From Paragorgia papillata (lineage: Eukaryota > Cnidaria > Anthozoa > Scleralcyonacea > Coralliidae), in assembly GCA_035771165.1 (NCBI GenBank), contig JAWNZC010000446.1:1178001-1242000 (forward strand): a stretch of DNA of 64,000 nt, in the 5' to 3' direction. This document shows positions 10,588 through 22,807 of this stretch, piece by piece. Positions within the stretch are counted from its first letter, which is position 1; each line of letters opens with the position of its first letter. Below the pieces are notes generated by a model. That model was not told the origin of the DNA and searched no databases. It saw nothing but the letters and a program-made list of their open reading frames with translations. Position numbers and translations under genes: made by a program.

Positions 10588-11890
10588 GACCCACAATGTA
10601 CTTCAACTACTTACTACATTTCAGAGTTAGGCCAGACTAACAAATAAAGCAAATCATATCGTACATCATGTTTTCCTTCAGTAAACACACAGTGACTGGT
10701 AACCGTCGCAAAGTTCATTAAATATTCACGAGTTTTGATTGCACCAATTAGGTTCAGAGTTTGATAAAGTAGTAAAGTTCAACCAATTATTTTTCTTATT
10801 CCAGGATTTTGTTCTCTTTCTATTTTGTTGTTGTTGTTGTTGGGTTCTTGTCTTCATGCCTACGCGATATCAACGATTGAAAGTAGCGAAGAAAAGGTTG
10901 TCACCGACAATGCCAAATAAGAATGCCAAACGGTTACCTGTTGTGTGCATATTTATGCGCATATCATTTATAAAGACCCATCAAACGCTAGTCATGACGG
11001 CCGATTTCAAAATGTTTCGCAAATAGTTCTATGTTCTATGCATGACCAGTGTTTGATGGATCTTTTTAATACATTTGCTGAAAAACTTCATAACCCAGGC
11101 GCAGTGTAAAAAAGGAATTGCAAACCTGCCAAGACCGACTTGCGTCCTATAATTGAACGAAAACATTCACAATTCATTCATAAGTTGAGTTAGGATCGAC
11201 ATGCTTGAAGATAGATCAATTTCAAAAACTGCCTACAGCCAGTTACAAAAACAACGTGCGATCACTAGTTTTGATAGTTTTAACGTCATTTATTGTATAT
11301 TACCGAGACACAATAAGCGTGTATATATAGTGCGTCTTGAATAAGATTTGTCTGCCGTCAGGTTGTTTTATTTTGTTTCTATAGCTATCTGCAGGTGTCG
11401 TCCAATCACGTTGGCAATCACGTTTTTTAAGTCTGATTTATGGTACGCAAGTAGGACATTATCCGATTTAGACATGAATTATGCATTATAATAAATTATA
11501 TCTTATATATATATTTAGTTACGGTGTTGCTTTGATCGTATAAATCATTAGCGTGCTGCACCGTGTTCTAAGTGCGTTTCGAACGCCTTCGACCAGCAAG
11601 TTAGTCAGAATAAAATATCAAAGACCATGCAATTCGGAGAGAAAAGAGTTAAGCCAAAAAGCCAAGCAAACCATCCCTAAAACGAACACTCTTGGTCAAG
11701 TGCAGGTTCTGATTTTGGATGTTTATATCTCAACCTTGATGCATGCATGCCTAGTTTAATAATGCTACTTTGGCTTTAAATGTTTTTGAACGTAACTTAT
11801 AAAAAGTTACTGACTGTTATTATATCTAGTGACTTCATCGGAGGAGATCGCGTTTATTGTTATCTATCAACAACATGGGAATGGCACTCT
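10588..11890. other. 5' flank of the Shal gene; no second gene seen
   Basis: Contains a short (GTT)n near 10829-10841 and AT-rich sequence. ORFs here are short and show no family signature. The Shal promoter should lie here but no element can be defended. Confidence 0.4.
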
Positions 11891-11891
11891 G

Positions 11892-12568
11892 GTAATAAAC
11901 CGCCGCCATCCCGGTTTAATACCAAGCCTCCAAACAACGTCTTTGATGATACCGTGGATTGGTGGTGATAATTTTTTTGATCATCCCGCGCAAATGCGCA
12001 ATCTCATGGCTGGTTCAGTACGCGTGTTCCAACAAAGCAGATCGAGTTTTCTATTTTTAAATAGAAAATAGCCTTTTGGTGCTTTAACCGCGTACCAGAT
12101 TACAGTCAGTGCACGGAATGGAATAAATAGCAACTTTTCTCTGTTCTTTGACAATACGATTCTTAGATTTTGCAAAAATACGATCGAACATAAGACCCTG
12201 GGTACGAGGTTACCTAAAAGGCGAATTTCCATTGAACGTTTTTGTTGAGCGAGCGACTTTTTGCAATCGCTTTCTTTGAGCCCTCAGGTGGAACGGATCC
12301 AGTCGGTAGATCATAAGACAAAAGAAAGCGATCGCAAAACGTCATTCGCGCGACAAACGTCACTGAATGGAATTCCACCTTTGAGAAAGTTTCTTTTAAT
12401 CAGGAGTATTTGTTTGGTACGCAGTTAAGAGCGCCAATGAGATTGCGTCGGATAAAAAATTATCACCCTAATTCACGGTATCATCAAAGCTAGACGTTGT
12501 CTAGAGACTTGGCATACTAATAGCGCCCATGCACGCTCCGGTAAACCGCAGGGATGACGGCGGTCCAT
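11892..12568. mobile_element. inverted-repeat element with a second one nested inside
   Basis: Outer imperfect arms about 11892-11978 and 12460-12568 share CAACGTCT, TTTGATGATACCGTG and TGATAATTTTTT in inverted order. An inner pair at about 12225-12285 and 12320-12383 shares TTCCATTGAACG-like ends and AATCGCTTTCTTT. A small palindrome (CTATTTTTAAATAG) sits near 12048-12068. No coding capacity. Confidence 0.6.
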
Positions 12569-12736
12569 TAACAGAAGTCTATTTGCATCTAAATATAAGA
12601 TCACAACGCTCACCCCTGATGAAGACGCTAGATTGGAATGTTGAAACGTTGGGTCACAAACAGTAACTTTTCAAGTTACGTTTAAAAACTTTTAAAGCCA
12701 GAGTATAGGGTTGGGCAAATCTTTCCTGCCCTTGTA

Positions 12737-15700
12737 GTCAGTTTCGTTCAGTGGTCAGTTTCGTTCAATTGTAGTCAGTTTCGTTCAATAGTAGTCAGTT
12801 TCGTTCACTAGCAGTCAGTTTCGTTCACTAGCAGTCAGTTTCGTTCACTGTAGTAGTCAGTTTCGTTCACTGTAGTAGTCAGTTTCGTTCACTGTAGTAG
12901 TCAGTTTCGTTCACTGTAGTAGTCAGTTTCGTTCACTGTAGTAGTCAGTTTCGTTCACTGTAGTAGTCAGTTTCGTTCACTGTAGTAGTCAGTTTCGTTC
13001 ACTATAGTAGTCAGTTTCGTTCACTATAGTAGTCAGTTTCGTTCACTATAGTAGTCAGTTTCGTTCACTATAGTAGTCAGTTTCGTTCACTATAGTAGTC
13101 AGTTTCGTTCACTATAGTAGTCAGTTTCGTTCACTATAGTAGTCAGTTTCGTTCACTATAGTAGTCAGTTTCGTTCACTATAGTAGTCAGTTTCGTTCAC
13201 TATAGTAGTCAGTTTCGTTCACTATAGTAGTCAGTTTCGTTCACTATAGTAGTCAGTTTCGTTCACTATAGTAGTCAGTTTCGTTCACTATAGTAGTCAG
13301 TTTCGTTCACTATAGTAGTCAGTTTCGTTCACTAGCAGTCAGTTTCGTTCACTATAGTAGTCAGTTTCGTTCACTATAGTAGTCAGTTTCGTTCACTATA
13401 GTAGTCAGTTTCGTTCACTATAGTAGTCAGTTTCGTTCACTATAGTAGTCAGTTTCGTTCACTATAGTAGTCAGTTTCGTTCACTATAGTAGTCAGTTTC
13501 GTTCACTATAGTAGTCAGTTTCGTTCACTAGTAGTCAGTTTCGTTCACTAGTAGTCAGTTTCGTTCACTAGCAGTCAGTTTCGTTCACTATAGTAGTCAG
13601 TTTCGTTCACTATAGTAGTCAGTTTCGTTCACTAGCAGTCAGTTTCGTTCACTAGCAGTCAGTTTCGTTCACTAGTAGTCAGTTTCGTTCACTATAGTAG
13701 TCAGTTTCGTTCACTATAGTAGTCAGTTTCGTTCACTATAGTAGTCAGTTTCGTTCACTATAGTAGTCAGTTTCGTTCACTAGTAGTCAGTTTCGTTCAC
13801 TAGTAGTCAGTTTCGTTCACTATAGTAGTCAGTTTCGTTCACTATAGTAGTCAGTTTCGTTCACTATAGTAGTCAGTTTCGTTCACTAGCAGTCAGTTTC
13901 GTTCACTAGCAGTCAGTTTCGTTCACTAGTAGTCAGTTTCGTTCACTATAGTAGTCAGTTTCGTTCACTATAGTAGTCAGTTTCGTTCACTATAGTAGTC
14001 AGTTTCGTTCACTAGCAGTCAGTTTCGTTCACTATAGTAGTCAGTTTCGTTCACTATAGTAGTCAGTTTCGTTCACTATAGTAGTCAGTTTCGTTCACTA
14101 TAGTAGTCAGTTTCGTTCACTAGTAGTCAGTTTCGTTCACTAGTAGTCAGTTTCGTTCACTAGCAGTCAGTTTCGTTCACTATAGTAGTCAGTTTCGTTC
14201 ACTATAGTAGTCAGTTTCGTTCACTATAGTAGTCAGTTTCGTTCACTATAGTAGTCAGTTTCGTTCACTAGTAGTCAGTTTCGTTCACTAGTAGTCCAGT
14301 TTTCGTTCACTATAGTAGTCAGTTTCGTTCACTATAGTAGTCAGTTTCGTTCACTAGCAGTCAGTTTCGTTCACTGGCAGTCAGTTTCGTTCACTATAGT
14401 AGTCAGTTTCGTTCACTATAGTAGTCAGTTTCGTTCACTAGCAGTCAGTTTCGTTCACTGTAGTAGTCAGTTTCGTTCACTATAGTAGTCAGTTTCGTTC
14501 ACTAGCAGTCAGGTTCGTTCACTATAGTAGTCAGGTTCGTTCACTATAGTAGTCAGTTTCGTTCACTATAGTAGTCAGTTTCGTTCACTATAGTAGTCAG
14601 TTTCGTTCACTATAGTAGTCAGTTTCGTTCACTATAGTAGTCAGTTTCGTTCACTATAGTAGTCAGTTTCGTTCACTATAGTAGTCAGTTTCGTTCACTA
14701 TAGTAGTCAGTTTCGTTCACTAGTAGTCAGTTTCGTTCACTAGTAGTCAGTTTTCGTTCACTATAGTAGTCAGTTTCGTTCACTATAGTAGTCAGTTTCG
14801 TTCACTATAGTAGTCAGTTTCGTTCACTAGCAGTCAGTTTCGTTCACTAGCAGTCAGTTTCGTTCACTAGTAGTCAGTTTCGTTCACTATAGTAGTCAGT
14901 TTCGTTCACTATAGTAGTCAGTTTTCGTTCACTATAGTAGTCAGTTTCGTTCACTAGCAGTCAGTTTCGTTCACTATAGTAGTCAGTTTTCGTTCACTAT
15001 AGTAGTCAGTTTCGTTCACTATAGTAGTCAGTTTCGTTCACTATAGTAGTCAGTTTCGTTCACTAGTAGTCAGTTTCGTTCACTAGTAGTCAGTTTCGTT
15101 CACTAGCAGTCAGTTTCGTTCACTATAGTAGTCAGTTTCGTTCACTATAGTAGTCAGTTTCGTTCACTATAGTAGTCAGTTTCGTTCACTATAGTAGTCA
15201 GTTTCGTTCACTAGTAGTCAGTTTCGTTCACTAGTAGTCAGTTTCGTTCACTATAGTAGTCAGTTTCGTTCACTATAGTAGTCAGTTTCGTTCACTAGCA
15301 GTCAGTTTCGTTCACTAGCAGTCAGTTTCGTTCACTATAGTAGTCAGTTTCGTTCACTATAGTAGTCAGTTTCGTTCACTAGCAGTCAGTTTCGTTCACT
15401 GTAGTAGTCAGTTTCGTTCACTATAGTAGTCAGTTTCGTTCACTATAGTAGTCAGTTTCGTTCACTATAGTAGTCAGTTTCGTTCACTATAGTAGTCAGT
15501 TTCGTTCACTAGCAGTCAGTTTCGTTCACTGTAGTAGTCAGTTTCGTTCACTATAGTAGTCAGTTTCGTTCACTAGCAGTCAGGTTCGTTCACTATAGTA
15601 GTCAGGTTCGTTCACTATAGTAGTCAGTTTCGTTCACTATAGTAGTCAGTTTCGTTCACTATAGTAGTCAGTTTCGTTCACTATAGTAGTCAGTTTCGTT

Positions 15701-16065
15701 CACTATAGTAGTCAGTTTCGTTCACTATAGTAGTCAGTTTCGTTCACTAGTAGTCAGTTTCGTTCACTAGTAGTCAGGTTCGTTCAATAGTAGTCAAGTT
15801 CGTTCACTATAGTAGTCAGTTTCGTTCACTAGTAGTCAGGTTCGTTCAATAGTATTCAGTTTCGTTCACTATAGTAGTCAGTTTCGTTCACTATAGTAGT
15901 CAGTTTCGTTCACTATAGTAGTCAGTTTCGTTCAATAGTAGTCAGTTTCGTTCACTAGTAGTCAGTTTCGTTCACTATAGTAGTCAGTTTCGTTCACTAT
16001 AGTAGTCAGTTTCGTTCACTAGTAGTCAGTTTCGTTCACTAGTAGTCAGTTTTGTTCAATAGTAG
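12737..16065. repeat. 3.3-kb tandem satellite, 19-22 bp unit
   Basis: Head-to-tail copies of GTCAGTTTCGTTCACTATAGTA (22 bp) mixed with 19-bp variants ending ACTAGCA or ACTAGTA; roughly 150-160 units by eye. Edge units (CAGTGG, CAATTG, CAATAG variants) are more diverged than the core, as expected of unequal exchange. A rare pair of GTCAGGTTCG units at about 14510 and 14532 recurs with the same neighbours at about 15581 and 15603, so a block of about 1.07 kb was itself duplicated. No spacer diversity and no cas genes, hence not CRISPR. No ORF crosses it. Confidence 0.95.
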
Positions 16066-16069
16066 TAGG

Positions 16070-16880
16070 TAAACAACTCTGTGAAATTTCGTTTCACAAA
16101 TGTAAAAACCAAAGAGACACACGAATTTTTGTAGTTGCCATGGTAAAAAAGATTTTATTATTTTTAGCTATTTATTATGACTAAATTGCAGAAAACAATC
16201 TCTAAGCACAAATTGAAGCTTATTTCTGTTTAGTTACAACTACAATTTAAAATTTTGATGGTTGTAATGACTTATGTGTAGAGAAAGACATTCTGGGACA
16301 CGAATTTTTTAGCACTGATTATATACGTTTCTTCATTGTCTTTTTATATCAAAATACAAAGGAAAACATCAGAGTGGTGAAAAACAGGTTAAAAATTATG
16401 TTGAGTGACGTCACTATGCGTCACCTAATTAGAACATAAATTTCTAGAGTCCGGTACAACAAGTATTACTACCAAGTTTCATTAAATTAGGTTTAATAAT
16501 AACGAAGTTATAATGGCACCCGCGGCCATCTTGACAACAAAAAAAACCCGGCCCGGATAAGGTTAAACTATGTCGGATTCTTCACCTGGCTGCGTTGGAA
16601 TGCGTGTTAAAAATAAGCACGTCTCGATAAAGAGAAACGAATTTATTAATATAAAGACTTCTCCGTGTTAACAGAACACCCAGAAAAAATCATGAAAAAA
16701 ACATAATTTTGACATTGGCAATGTATATGTAACACGTAGTGTATAACATAACTGCATACGTGTTGCGGGAAACTATAAACGCGTCAGATTGTTCGACTGC
16801 AATGTGCAATGTATTGGCTTTTCAACTTGGGCAATTATTTCTTTTCCTTCTTCTTCTTATCTTTATCCTTGCTTTTTTTC
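16070..16880. other. 3' flank of the TPR gene; no gene seen
   Basis: AT-rich, unique-looking sequence between the satellite and the TPR stop codon. An alternative frame across 16836-16960 would give a Lys-rich tail, but the splice phase selects the acidic frame. Confidence 0.4.
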
Positions 16881-19464
16881 TTAAATGGTGATTTTTGACA
16901 GTCCTTTAACCTTTCCTTTTCCTTTATCCTTCTTTTTCGAATCCTCTTCTTCATCTTCCTCATCTTCATCGCTATTATATAGATAAAAACACAGACAATG
17001 CTCAATGTAAATACTCACTTGTCTAAAAAGCTGTATGTAGAGTACGTGCAGCTACGACAAAGTAGAAGATTCAACACATATATATAGTACAGTGCCGTGT
17101 GGGTAAACTACGTATAGTATATGGTACAGTTTAGATTTATTACAAATTATTATAGTTTATATACAACAAGTCCAGTCTACAGAATATATACAGCTTAAAA
17201 CAAAACAGTACAAAAGAGTGTACGACACGAAGACTTTGCATGGTGTGTGTGTGTGTGGGGGGGGGGGGGGGTGAGGTGAGGGTAGGGTTGTCGGTTGTAC
17301 TTCTATTGGCTCTTCACATCACCGACCAACTCAATCTCGTTCCCAGAGCCCACGTTTCCCACCCGGGAAACGAGAGACTCTGGGATAATCCGTTTCAAAT
17401 CACAGGATTCTTGTTATTCCGGTCGAGGTACGCAGGCGTAAATATCCAAGTGGAATCTGTTCTCCTTGTTTGACTTTTCCCCAAAGTCAATGTCAATGGG
17501 GTTGCTGGCGAAGCTCGAATTACAGCATCTACACACATACGGCGAATATATCGATCGCGGCAACGTCTTCACTGGAGTCTTGTCGTCCGACATCTTTGTT
17601 ATTTTGGTTTTATTAATTCTACTTCCGGTCACTTCAGACCAACTCATGCTCACTATTCAGCCAATAACGTAATGATTTGAAACGGATTATCCCAGAGTCT
17701 CTCGTTTCCCGGGTGGGAAACGTGGGCTTTGGGAACGAGATTGCGACCAACTCAATTTTACTATCAATTTACCCTCACGCTACGCCCCTGGGCACGAAAT
17801 AGTACAGTGAGAAGAGCATGTACGGTGCAGGGCCAGATTTAAGCCTAGTTCTCACTTGTCGTAAGCTAGAATCAGGGACAGTTCTGTCCCCGATTATCGG
17901 CGATTCTTACGACGGGCACGTTCGCACTTGTCGTGGCTTGTCGTAAGAATCGGGGATTTTTTCTGTCCACGATCATCCCAGACGAGTGGTTTCAGTGTTT
18001 TTCAGTGTTAACATATGTCGTAACTAGTCGTAAGAATCCCCGACCGTCTGGGATGCATTTTCCAAATAGAACTGATTCCGATTCTTGCGATGCTTCCGAT
18101 CAGATCGGCGACTGTCTGGGACGTTACTTCAACCCTGTTATCATCTATTAATCAATTAATTAATTAATCATTGTCGTAACAATCCCAGACGATCTTGGAC
18201 AGGAAAAACCCCCCGATTCTTACGACAAGTGAGAACCAGGCTTAAACCCTGACGAAAAAGCAGAGAGGAAAACAAGAAACTTTGTGTCAGTTTGAAAAAC
18301 CAAGATTGCAAAGCGCACTCACCCCATATTATTTGCGGCAATAGCGTCAAAATCGATAAAACCATCGTCATCTTCGTCTGTTAGATCGTCAGCCAGTGTA
18401 TCTTGAATACCTGTTCACGTTATAAAAGGTAAAAAACAACTATAGTGAGAGCCGACTTAAAAGAACATTATAATTATTAAAATATAGTAAGGTTAGATAT
18501 ACTGCCGAAACAGAGAACGTGGGAATCTAACGTTTCGAGCGACATATAATTATTAGCTATTCTTGTCTTTGCATGCACCAAATTCACATCCGTCTACTTT
18601 AGAAATGATATTTAAAAAAGAGAAAACCAGGATGCTCTAAATTTCGCTAAACACAAAGTCGAAGATTTATTTTGTATATGTATACTTGTTGTTTGTTATC
18701 AAAGAGAATGGGTTTTCTAAAGAGGGAGGGGAGTGGGGTTTTCTAGTTGTATGACGAATTTCCGTATTTGACTTTGATATACTATACCAATAACAGATAA
18801 TGTCATATATATGCAATGTATTCTAAATTGTAGGATATATACAAAAGCAAATAAAAGAGACTAAAATACATACGTAGCTTTGCTCTGAGAATACTTAGCA
18901 ATTCTTCGTAATAGAACATGCTTTCTTCTAAATCTTCTTTTACTAAATACATCGCTCCCAGGCTCACGCACGCCTTTCCTTTTCCGTGTAAATCATCCAA
19001 AGTGCTAGCAGCATCGTAACGTCTTTGTGGCACTGAATTGCTTTATCTGTATCCATAAGCATTTCATAAATATTCGCCAAGTTATTACAGATACGTGCTC
19101 GAGCCTTGACGTCGCCTCGCTCCTTGCTTATATCATAGGCTTTCTCAAAGTAGTATAGAGCCATCGGAATATCTCCCATGACTTTGTAAACACAACCCAG
19201 GTTGCAATAAGCTCGCCGTTTTCCTTTCGAGTTATCAGCAGCCTCTGAAAGCTGCAAATGTTGCTCGTGGTAATCTCGGGCTTTCTCGTGGTCTCCGAGC
19301 TTGTGGTACGACAAACCAATGTAACTTAAAGCCTCGCCCTCCTGTTCTTTGTTCTTCTCCTCCAAACTGATCTCCAAGCGTTTTTTGATGTCTTTCATAG
19401 TCATACGAATCTCGTCGTCAGCTTCTTCGACGAAGCGAAACTGGTTCGGATCGTTTGCCTCCAT
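16881..19464 (-). CDS. TPR-repeat protein with acidic C-terminal tail, three coding exons, apparent 1-nt deletion
   Basis: Exons 18874-19464, 18323-18410 and 16881-16971, all with GT/AG borders and compatible phase. About 256 residues if the deletion is restored. The first exon encodes several TPR units (EGEALSYIGLSYHKLGDHEK, KRRAYCNLGCVYKVMGD, ARICNNLANIYEML, GKACVSLGAMYLVKEDL). The frame must slip by one base near 19005 (AIQCHK into QRRYDAASTLDD); reading on without the slip stops early. The downstream exon starts GT ATT, which fits only the slipped frame, so the loss is recent or an assembly error. The tail is acidic (ADDLTDEDDDGFIDFD, DEDEEDEEED) then Lys-rich. The TPR spacing recalls GPSM or TONSL arrays, but neither GoLoco nor ankyrin repeats are present; function unknown, probably protein binding. 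ATG 19464 is preceded by an acceptor at 19485. Confidence 0.65.
17258..17272. repeat. poly-G tract after (GT)n
   Basis: GTGTGTGTGTG followed by about 14 Gs, in the TPR gene's last intron. Confidence 0.8.
17333..17743. mobile_element. MITE with long AATCTCGTTCCCAGAGCC termini and 10-bp TSD
   Basis: Inverted ends AATCTCGTTCCCAGAGCCCA ... GTGGGCTTTGGGAACGAGAT; each arm also contains AACGAGAGACTCTGGGATAA, so arms are about 75 bp. Flanks CGACCAACTC at 17323-17332 and 17744-17753 match exactly, a 10-bp duplication of the kind Mutator-like elements make. A second family member is at 52242-52460. Lies in the TPR gene's last intron. Confidence 0.75.
17843..18241. mobile_element. MITE with GCCTAGTTCTCACTTGTCGT termini, TTAA flanks
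   Basis: Inverted termini GCCTAGTTCTCACTTGTCGT / ACGACAAGTGAGAACCAGGC, each preceded or followed by TTAA (17839-17842, 18242-18245), a piggyBac-type target. Interior repeats TCGTAAGAATCGGGGA-like words on both strands. TPR gene intron. Confidence 0.65.
18482..18541 (-). repeat. 5'-truncated copy of the GAAACGTTAG dispersed repeat
   Basis: On the minus strand reads TCGAAACGTTAGATTCCCAC, then GTTTCGGCAGTATATCTAAC; same family as 33815-33965 and 56293-56424. Confidence 0.7.
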
Positions 19465-19485
19465 GCTGTCCAGCAGTTTTGCAAC

Positions 19486-21179
19486 TAGAGATTAATATGA
19501 AGAATGTAACCAACTGCACTTCTCTTGAAGACACTTCATTTGTACAGTAAAGTAACTTAATACGATACCAAGAAAGTATTCTAGTATACGTCAACCAGTT
19601 TCGTTCTAACGAGGTATTCATATATACCAGACATCATAATATATTCAGCTTTAAGATTAGCATTTAGCAGGTGGCTAATGGGCGTGACACTCAATATGCT
19701 GGTCCCGCCAAGGAGGAGGAAACAACATGACAAGTTCATGACAAAGATCGATTCTCGAGTTAAGAGAACTTTTAGTTCAGTTGACTGCAATAGCCAGATA
19801 CTTCTCAAACAAAGATCCTCTAATGCATGTTTCTATACTATAGTTGAAGGCATGGGACGTGAACCATGTCTACCAAAGCAAAAATAAGAAAGGTCGGTCA
19901 GAAGTGAAAAATCTAAATTAAATAGGCCAGTCATCGTAATGTCTCATGCAAATTAGGAAAAATTAAAATAATTTACATACTTAGCGCTTCTTGATATTTA
20001 TGTTGTTTTTTCCCTGAACAGGTAACAAAACATGCAGGATATATATTTTTAGGTAGACTTACCATTGCATTTTCATCTTAGACACGTAGAAACGCGGTGA
20101 ACTCTAATAAATGTTCCATTACAGCAACCTCCCTCCTCCTGTCTATTCCTAGGGCACGATTACTACGGTCTTTAAACAAAAATCGTATTTGTATTGATTT
20201 TTTTTTAACGGAGAAAAACCCGTTAACACTTTGAGGCCTGGACCTCTCCCTGTGCTGAATAAAATCGTCTGGTGTTAGCCAGAATAAACCTTAAAGACTC
20301 GTCGTCAGCCTTCAAAGTGTTAAGCATAAAAGAAAACGAACAAATCTCCTTACATGCGTCTGAAGTTCGCGAACCAACATGGATCAATTATTAACTCTGT
20401 CTCACTGGGCTTAGCAACGAGAAGCAGCGTGCTAACAGCACACGTCATTAGTGCTTCCCCGTGTCCTACCGGGTGAATTGTACGCGTAAATGTTTGCCTA
20501 TATATAACATTTTACGTTGAATTTTTTTTACATATGGATTGTATGCAACAGTTGTAATTCACGCCTGAAAAGCAACATGGCATACACAAGCCGCGTATAC
20601 ATTTATTCCGCGCACAATAGCTCTGTCCATGATTACAGTAAAACAAGTTTTCTGCATAAAAACTTGAATATCATGCACGTGTTCTTGGCCGACCGTCATC
20701 ATTCCATATATTTCTTCCAACAAATTAACCGAAACATCTTGAATTTTTCCTTCCGAAATATCTCAGTTTACTCATGGACGTGGTTTGACATGTGATAAAA
20801 ATACTGCACATCATATTTGAAATGGACAATTTCATTCTGCAATTTGAATTAGGCGATTTCACATTGTGAAATTTTGTTTTAAAAATACTTGACAAATAAA
20901 AACATACAATGTAAGAACAACAGTATCATTTATAAATGTTATTTCTTGGTTTCTGGAGTAAAAATACCGTGTTGATAAATAGTCTACCATGGTTCCCAGC
21001 AATATCAATATCAATAGCAATTTACCTGGAATAAAAATTCACACGGCCCTACACTCGTGTTTCACGCGCGCGCGCGTGTGTTCTACACGTCATAAATCGA
21101 TAATTTATGTAACAAGAATTCCTAAGTATATGGTTTGAAGTTTGGAATAGCAGTGTATGTGTGTGAGAGTTGCTTGTCT
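19486..21179. other. 5' flank of the TPR gene; no further gene seen
   Basis: AT-rich. Holds a minus-oriented copy of the AAAATCGTCTGGTGTTAGCC dispersed motif at 20259-20286 and a CG/CA-rich patch near 21067-21078. Confidence 0.4.
19981..20076 (-). other. possible 5' UTR exons of the TPR gene
   Basis: Minus-strand segments 19981-20013 (TTCAG acceptor, GTATGT donor) and one ending at 20063 (GTAAGT donor) would splice to the acceptor at 19485. No ATG gives an open frame through all three, so if real they are untranslated. Confidence 0.3.
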
Positions 21180-21550
21180 AATTGACGGTACCAAAAAAGA
21201 TGGCGGCGGTACATTTAACAATAATGCCTTGCGACCTCAAATCAGTTCAAATAACAACTAAACATTGTTTATCATACTACTGCTGGTTGCAGGTGACCGC
21301 GCCGCGCGCCGAATTTTGATCGTTATTTGCATTGTCTCAACTCCTACTTGACACCGGGTCAAGTATGAGTTCACACGGGGTCAAGTATAAGTTCAGTCCA
21401 GTCAAGGTTATTTTTAAGCCGTTGCAAATTAAAGGCGTTGTTTATTTTTGTATTAACCAATCACATTTCACTTATCCCGCCGTAACAGCATGTATAGAAT
21501 AAAAATAATACTTTGAAGAGCGTGTTTTTCGTGCAAGTAAATCGTTAATT

Positions 21551-22807
21551 ATGCCGGTTCAGTTAAAGATCGAATATGGTCCGGGGAAATTTGTCAAAAT
21601 TTTCAAAGAAATTGATACAAACACCTATACATTTTACAAATTAGTTAACGATATTAGGCAAAATTGTCCTGGATTCGCGCATTTAACAGCTAAAACCATC
21701 AGAATCCGATTTGAAGACGAAGACGGGGATTACATTAATTTGACGGAAGAGGATACCAGAAACTTCCAAGAAATGTTGATTCATTCTACATTTGTAGAGG
21801 AAAGAAATCATAGAAAAATCCTATTAAAGATATCCGAGTTGGAATCTCCATTGCCAAGGGTCAGTCAACCACCCGACAAGAAAAGAAAAGTCGATAATAG
21901 TAAAGCAGAACGCAGCAACTTACAGCCTCGTTGCATAAACTTCGCCTCTCCTACGACGTGTATCAACGCTGAAAAAAGATCTAAAGGACAAGCATTCATA
22001 GAGGAAAAAGAAAGCAATTCAGCATACACTCAGGTTAATGAAGCGCAAGTAATCAGCCCTATGGAAAGGTACGTTGAACATGCGTGAAAAAATGTTAATA
22101 TCCAAAAAGTGAAATTGGAAGAGCTGCGACGACAACGAGATGAAATAACCCAGAAACTCAAAGCAGCAACTATAGCAGCTGGTGATCCAAACGCTATCAT
22201 CTGTGGGAACTGTCACCTTCGTTTAGGACACTCACAAAAAAGTGTACTTTAGAACAATGCACTGATGTATTTTCTTGTGGACAACATAAGCGTCATCCTG
22301 GTCAAATCAACAAACGAAGACTTGATCAGGATATTTCAAAGCAAGAAAAGCTTGTTTTCGAAAGCGAAGAAGAGCGAAGAAGAGCTCAAAAGGCAAAGAT
22401 CAGCCATTCAGACGGTAGAGAAATCAAAAACCAAGCAAATTGGAAGTCAACTCCTCGAGAATCATAAAAGTGATTACCTTCATCAGGGTGGAAACCTTAA
22501 CTGGAACTTAGTTCGAAAACATGCTACATTGATTGAAAGTTATTGTAAAAAAAATATGAACGGCCGCATCTCTGGAAGAGAAGCAATCCCAGAAATTCTA
22601 CTCAAAGTTCGTCAATATTTTGATAACACTTGTGACCAAGCTGTTACTCGCGCGAAACAGAAAACGCATCAAGGAAATCCTGCGAAGACGATGTTAGAAG
22701 AACATGGTGTCATTTTCCCTATAGTGAGACGCAATCGACATCTGACTGTTCAGGTGCGAATGACGATGTCACTAGTGAGTCTATGCAGTCGGACTTGTTT
22801 AAAATAA
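21551..22807 (+). pseudogene. transposon accessory ORF: PB1-like domain, coiled coil, Cys/His knuckle
   Basis: First segment 21551-22087 is open from ATG: LKIEYGPGKFVKIFKEIDTN ... RIRFEDEDGDYINLTEEDTR, a PB1-like ubiquitin-fold pattern with an acidic OPCA-type stretch (EDEDGDY), then a KKRKV basic patch at about 115. After a stop, two further frames carry KVKLEELRRQRDEITQKLKA (coiled coil) and CGNCHLRLGH ... CTLEQC ... FSCGQHKRHP, a zinc-knuckle-like Cys/His cluster. A later segment (22450-22807) has NLNWNLVRKHATLIESYC. At least three frameshifts or stops. Role unknown; a position inside a transposon suggests assembly, targeting or nucleoprotein functions (inference). PB1 domains normally mediate dimerisation in host signalling proteins. 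Confidence 0.6.

Noticed and set aside
12607..12650. CTGATGA...GAAACG as another hammerhead core
   Set aside because: The downstream sequence cannot form the stem III and cleavage triplet seen in the other copies.
12737..16065. Possible CRISPR array
   Set aside because: Units are contiguous with no unique spacers, the host is eukaryotic and no cas genes exist.
16836..16960. Lys-rich alternative C-terminus of the TPR protein
   Set aside because: The frame is not the one demanded by the upstream exon phase.
20063..20076. Upstream ATG exon starting MKMQ for the TPR gene
   Set aside because: When spliced to the next exon it meets a stop (TAA) after a few codons; kept only as possible 5' UTR.
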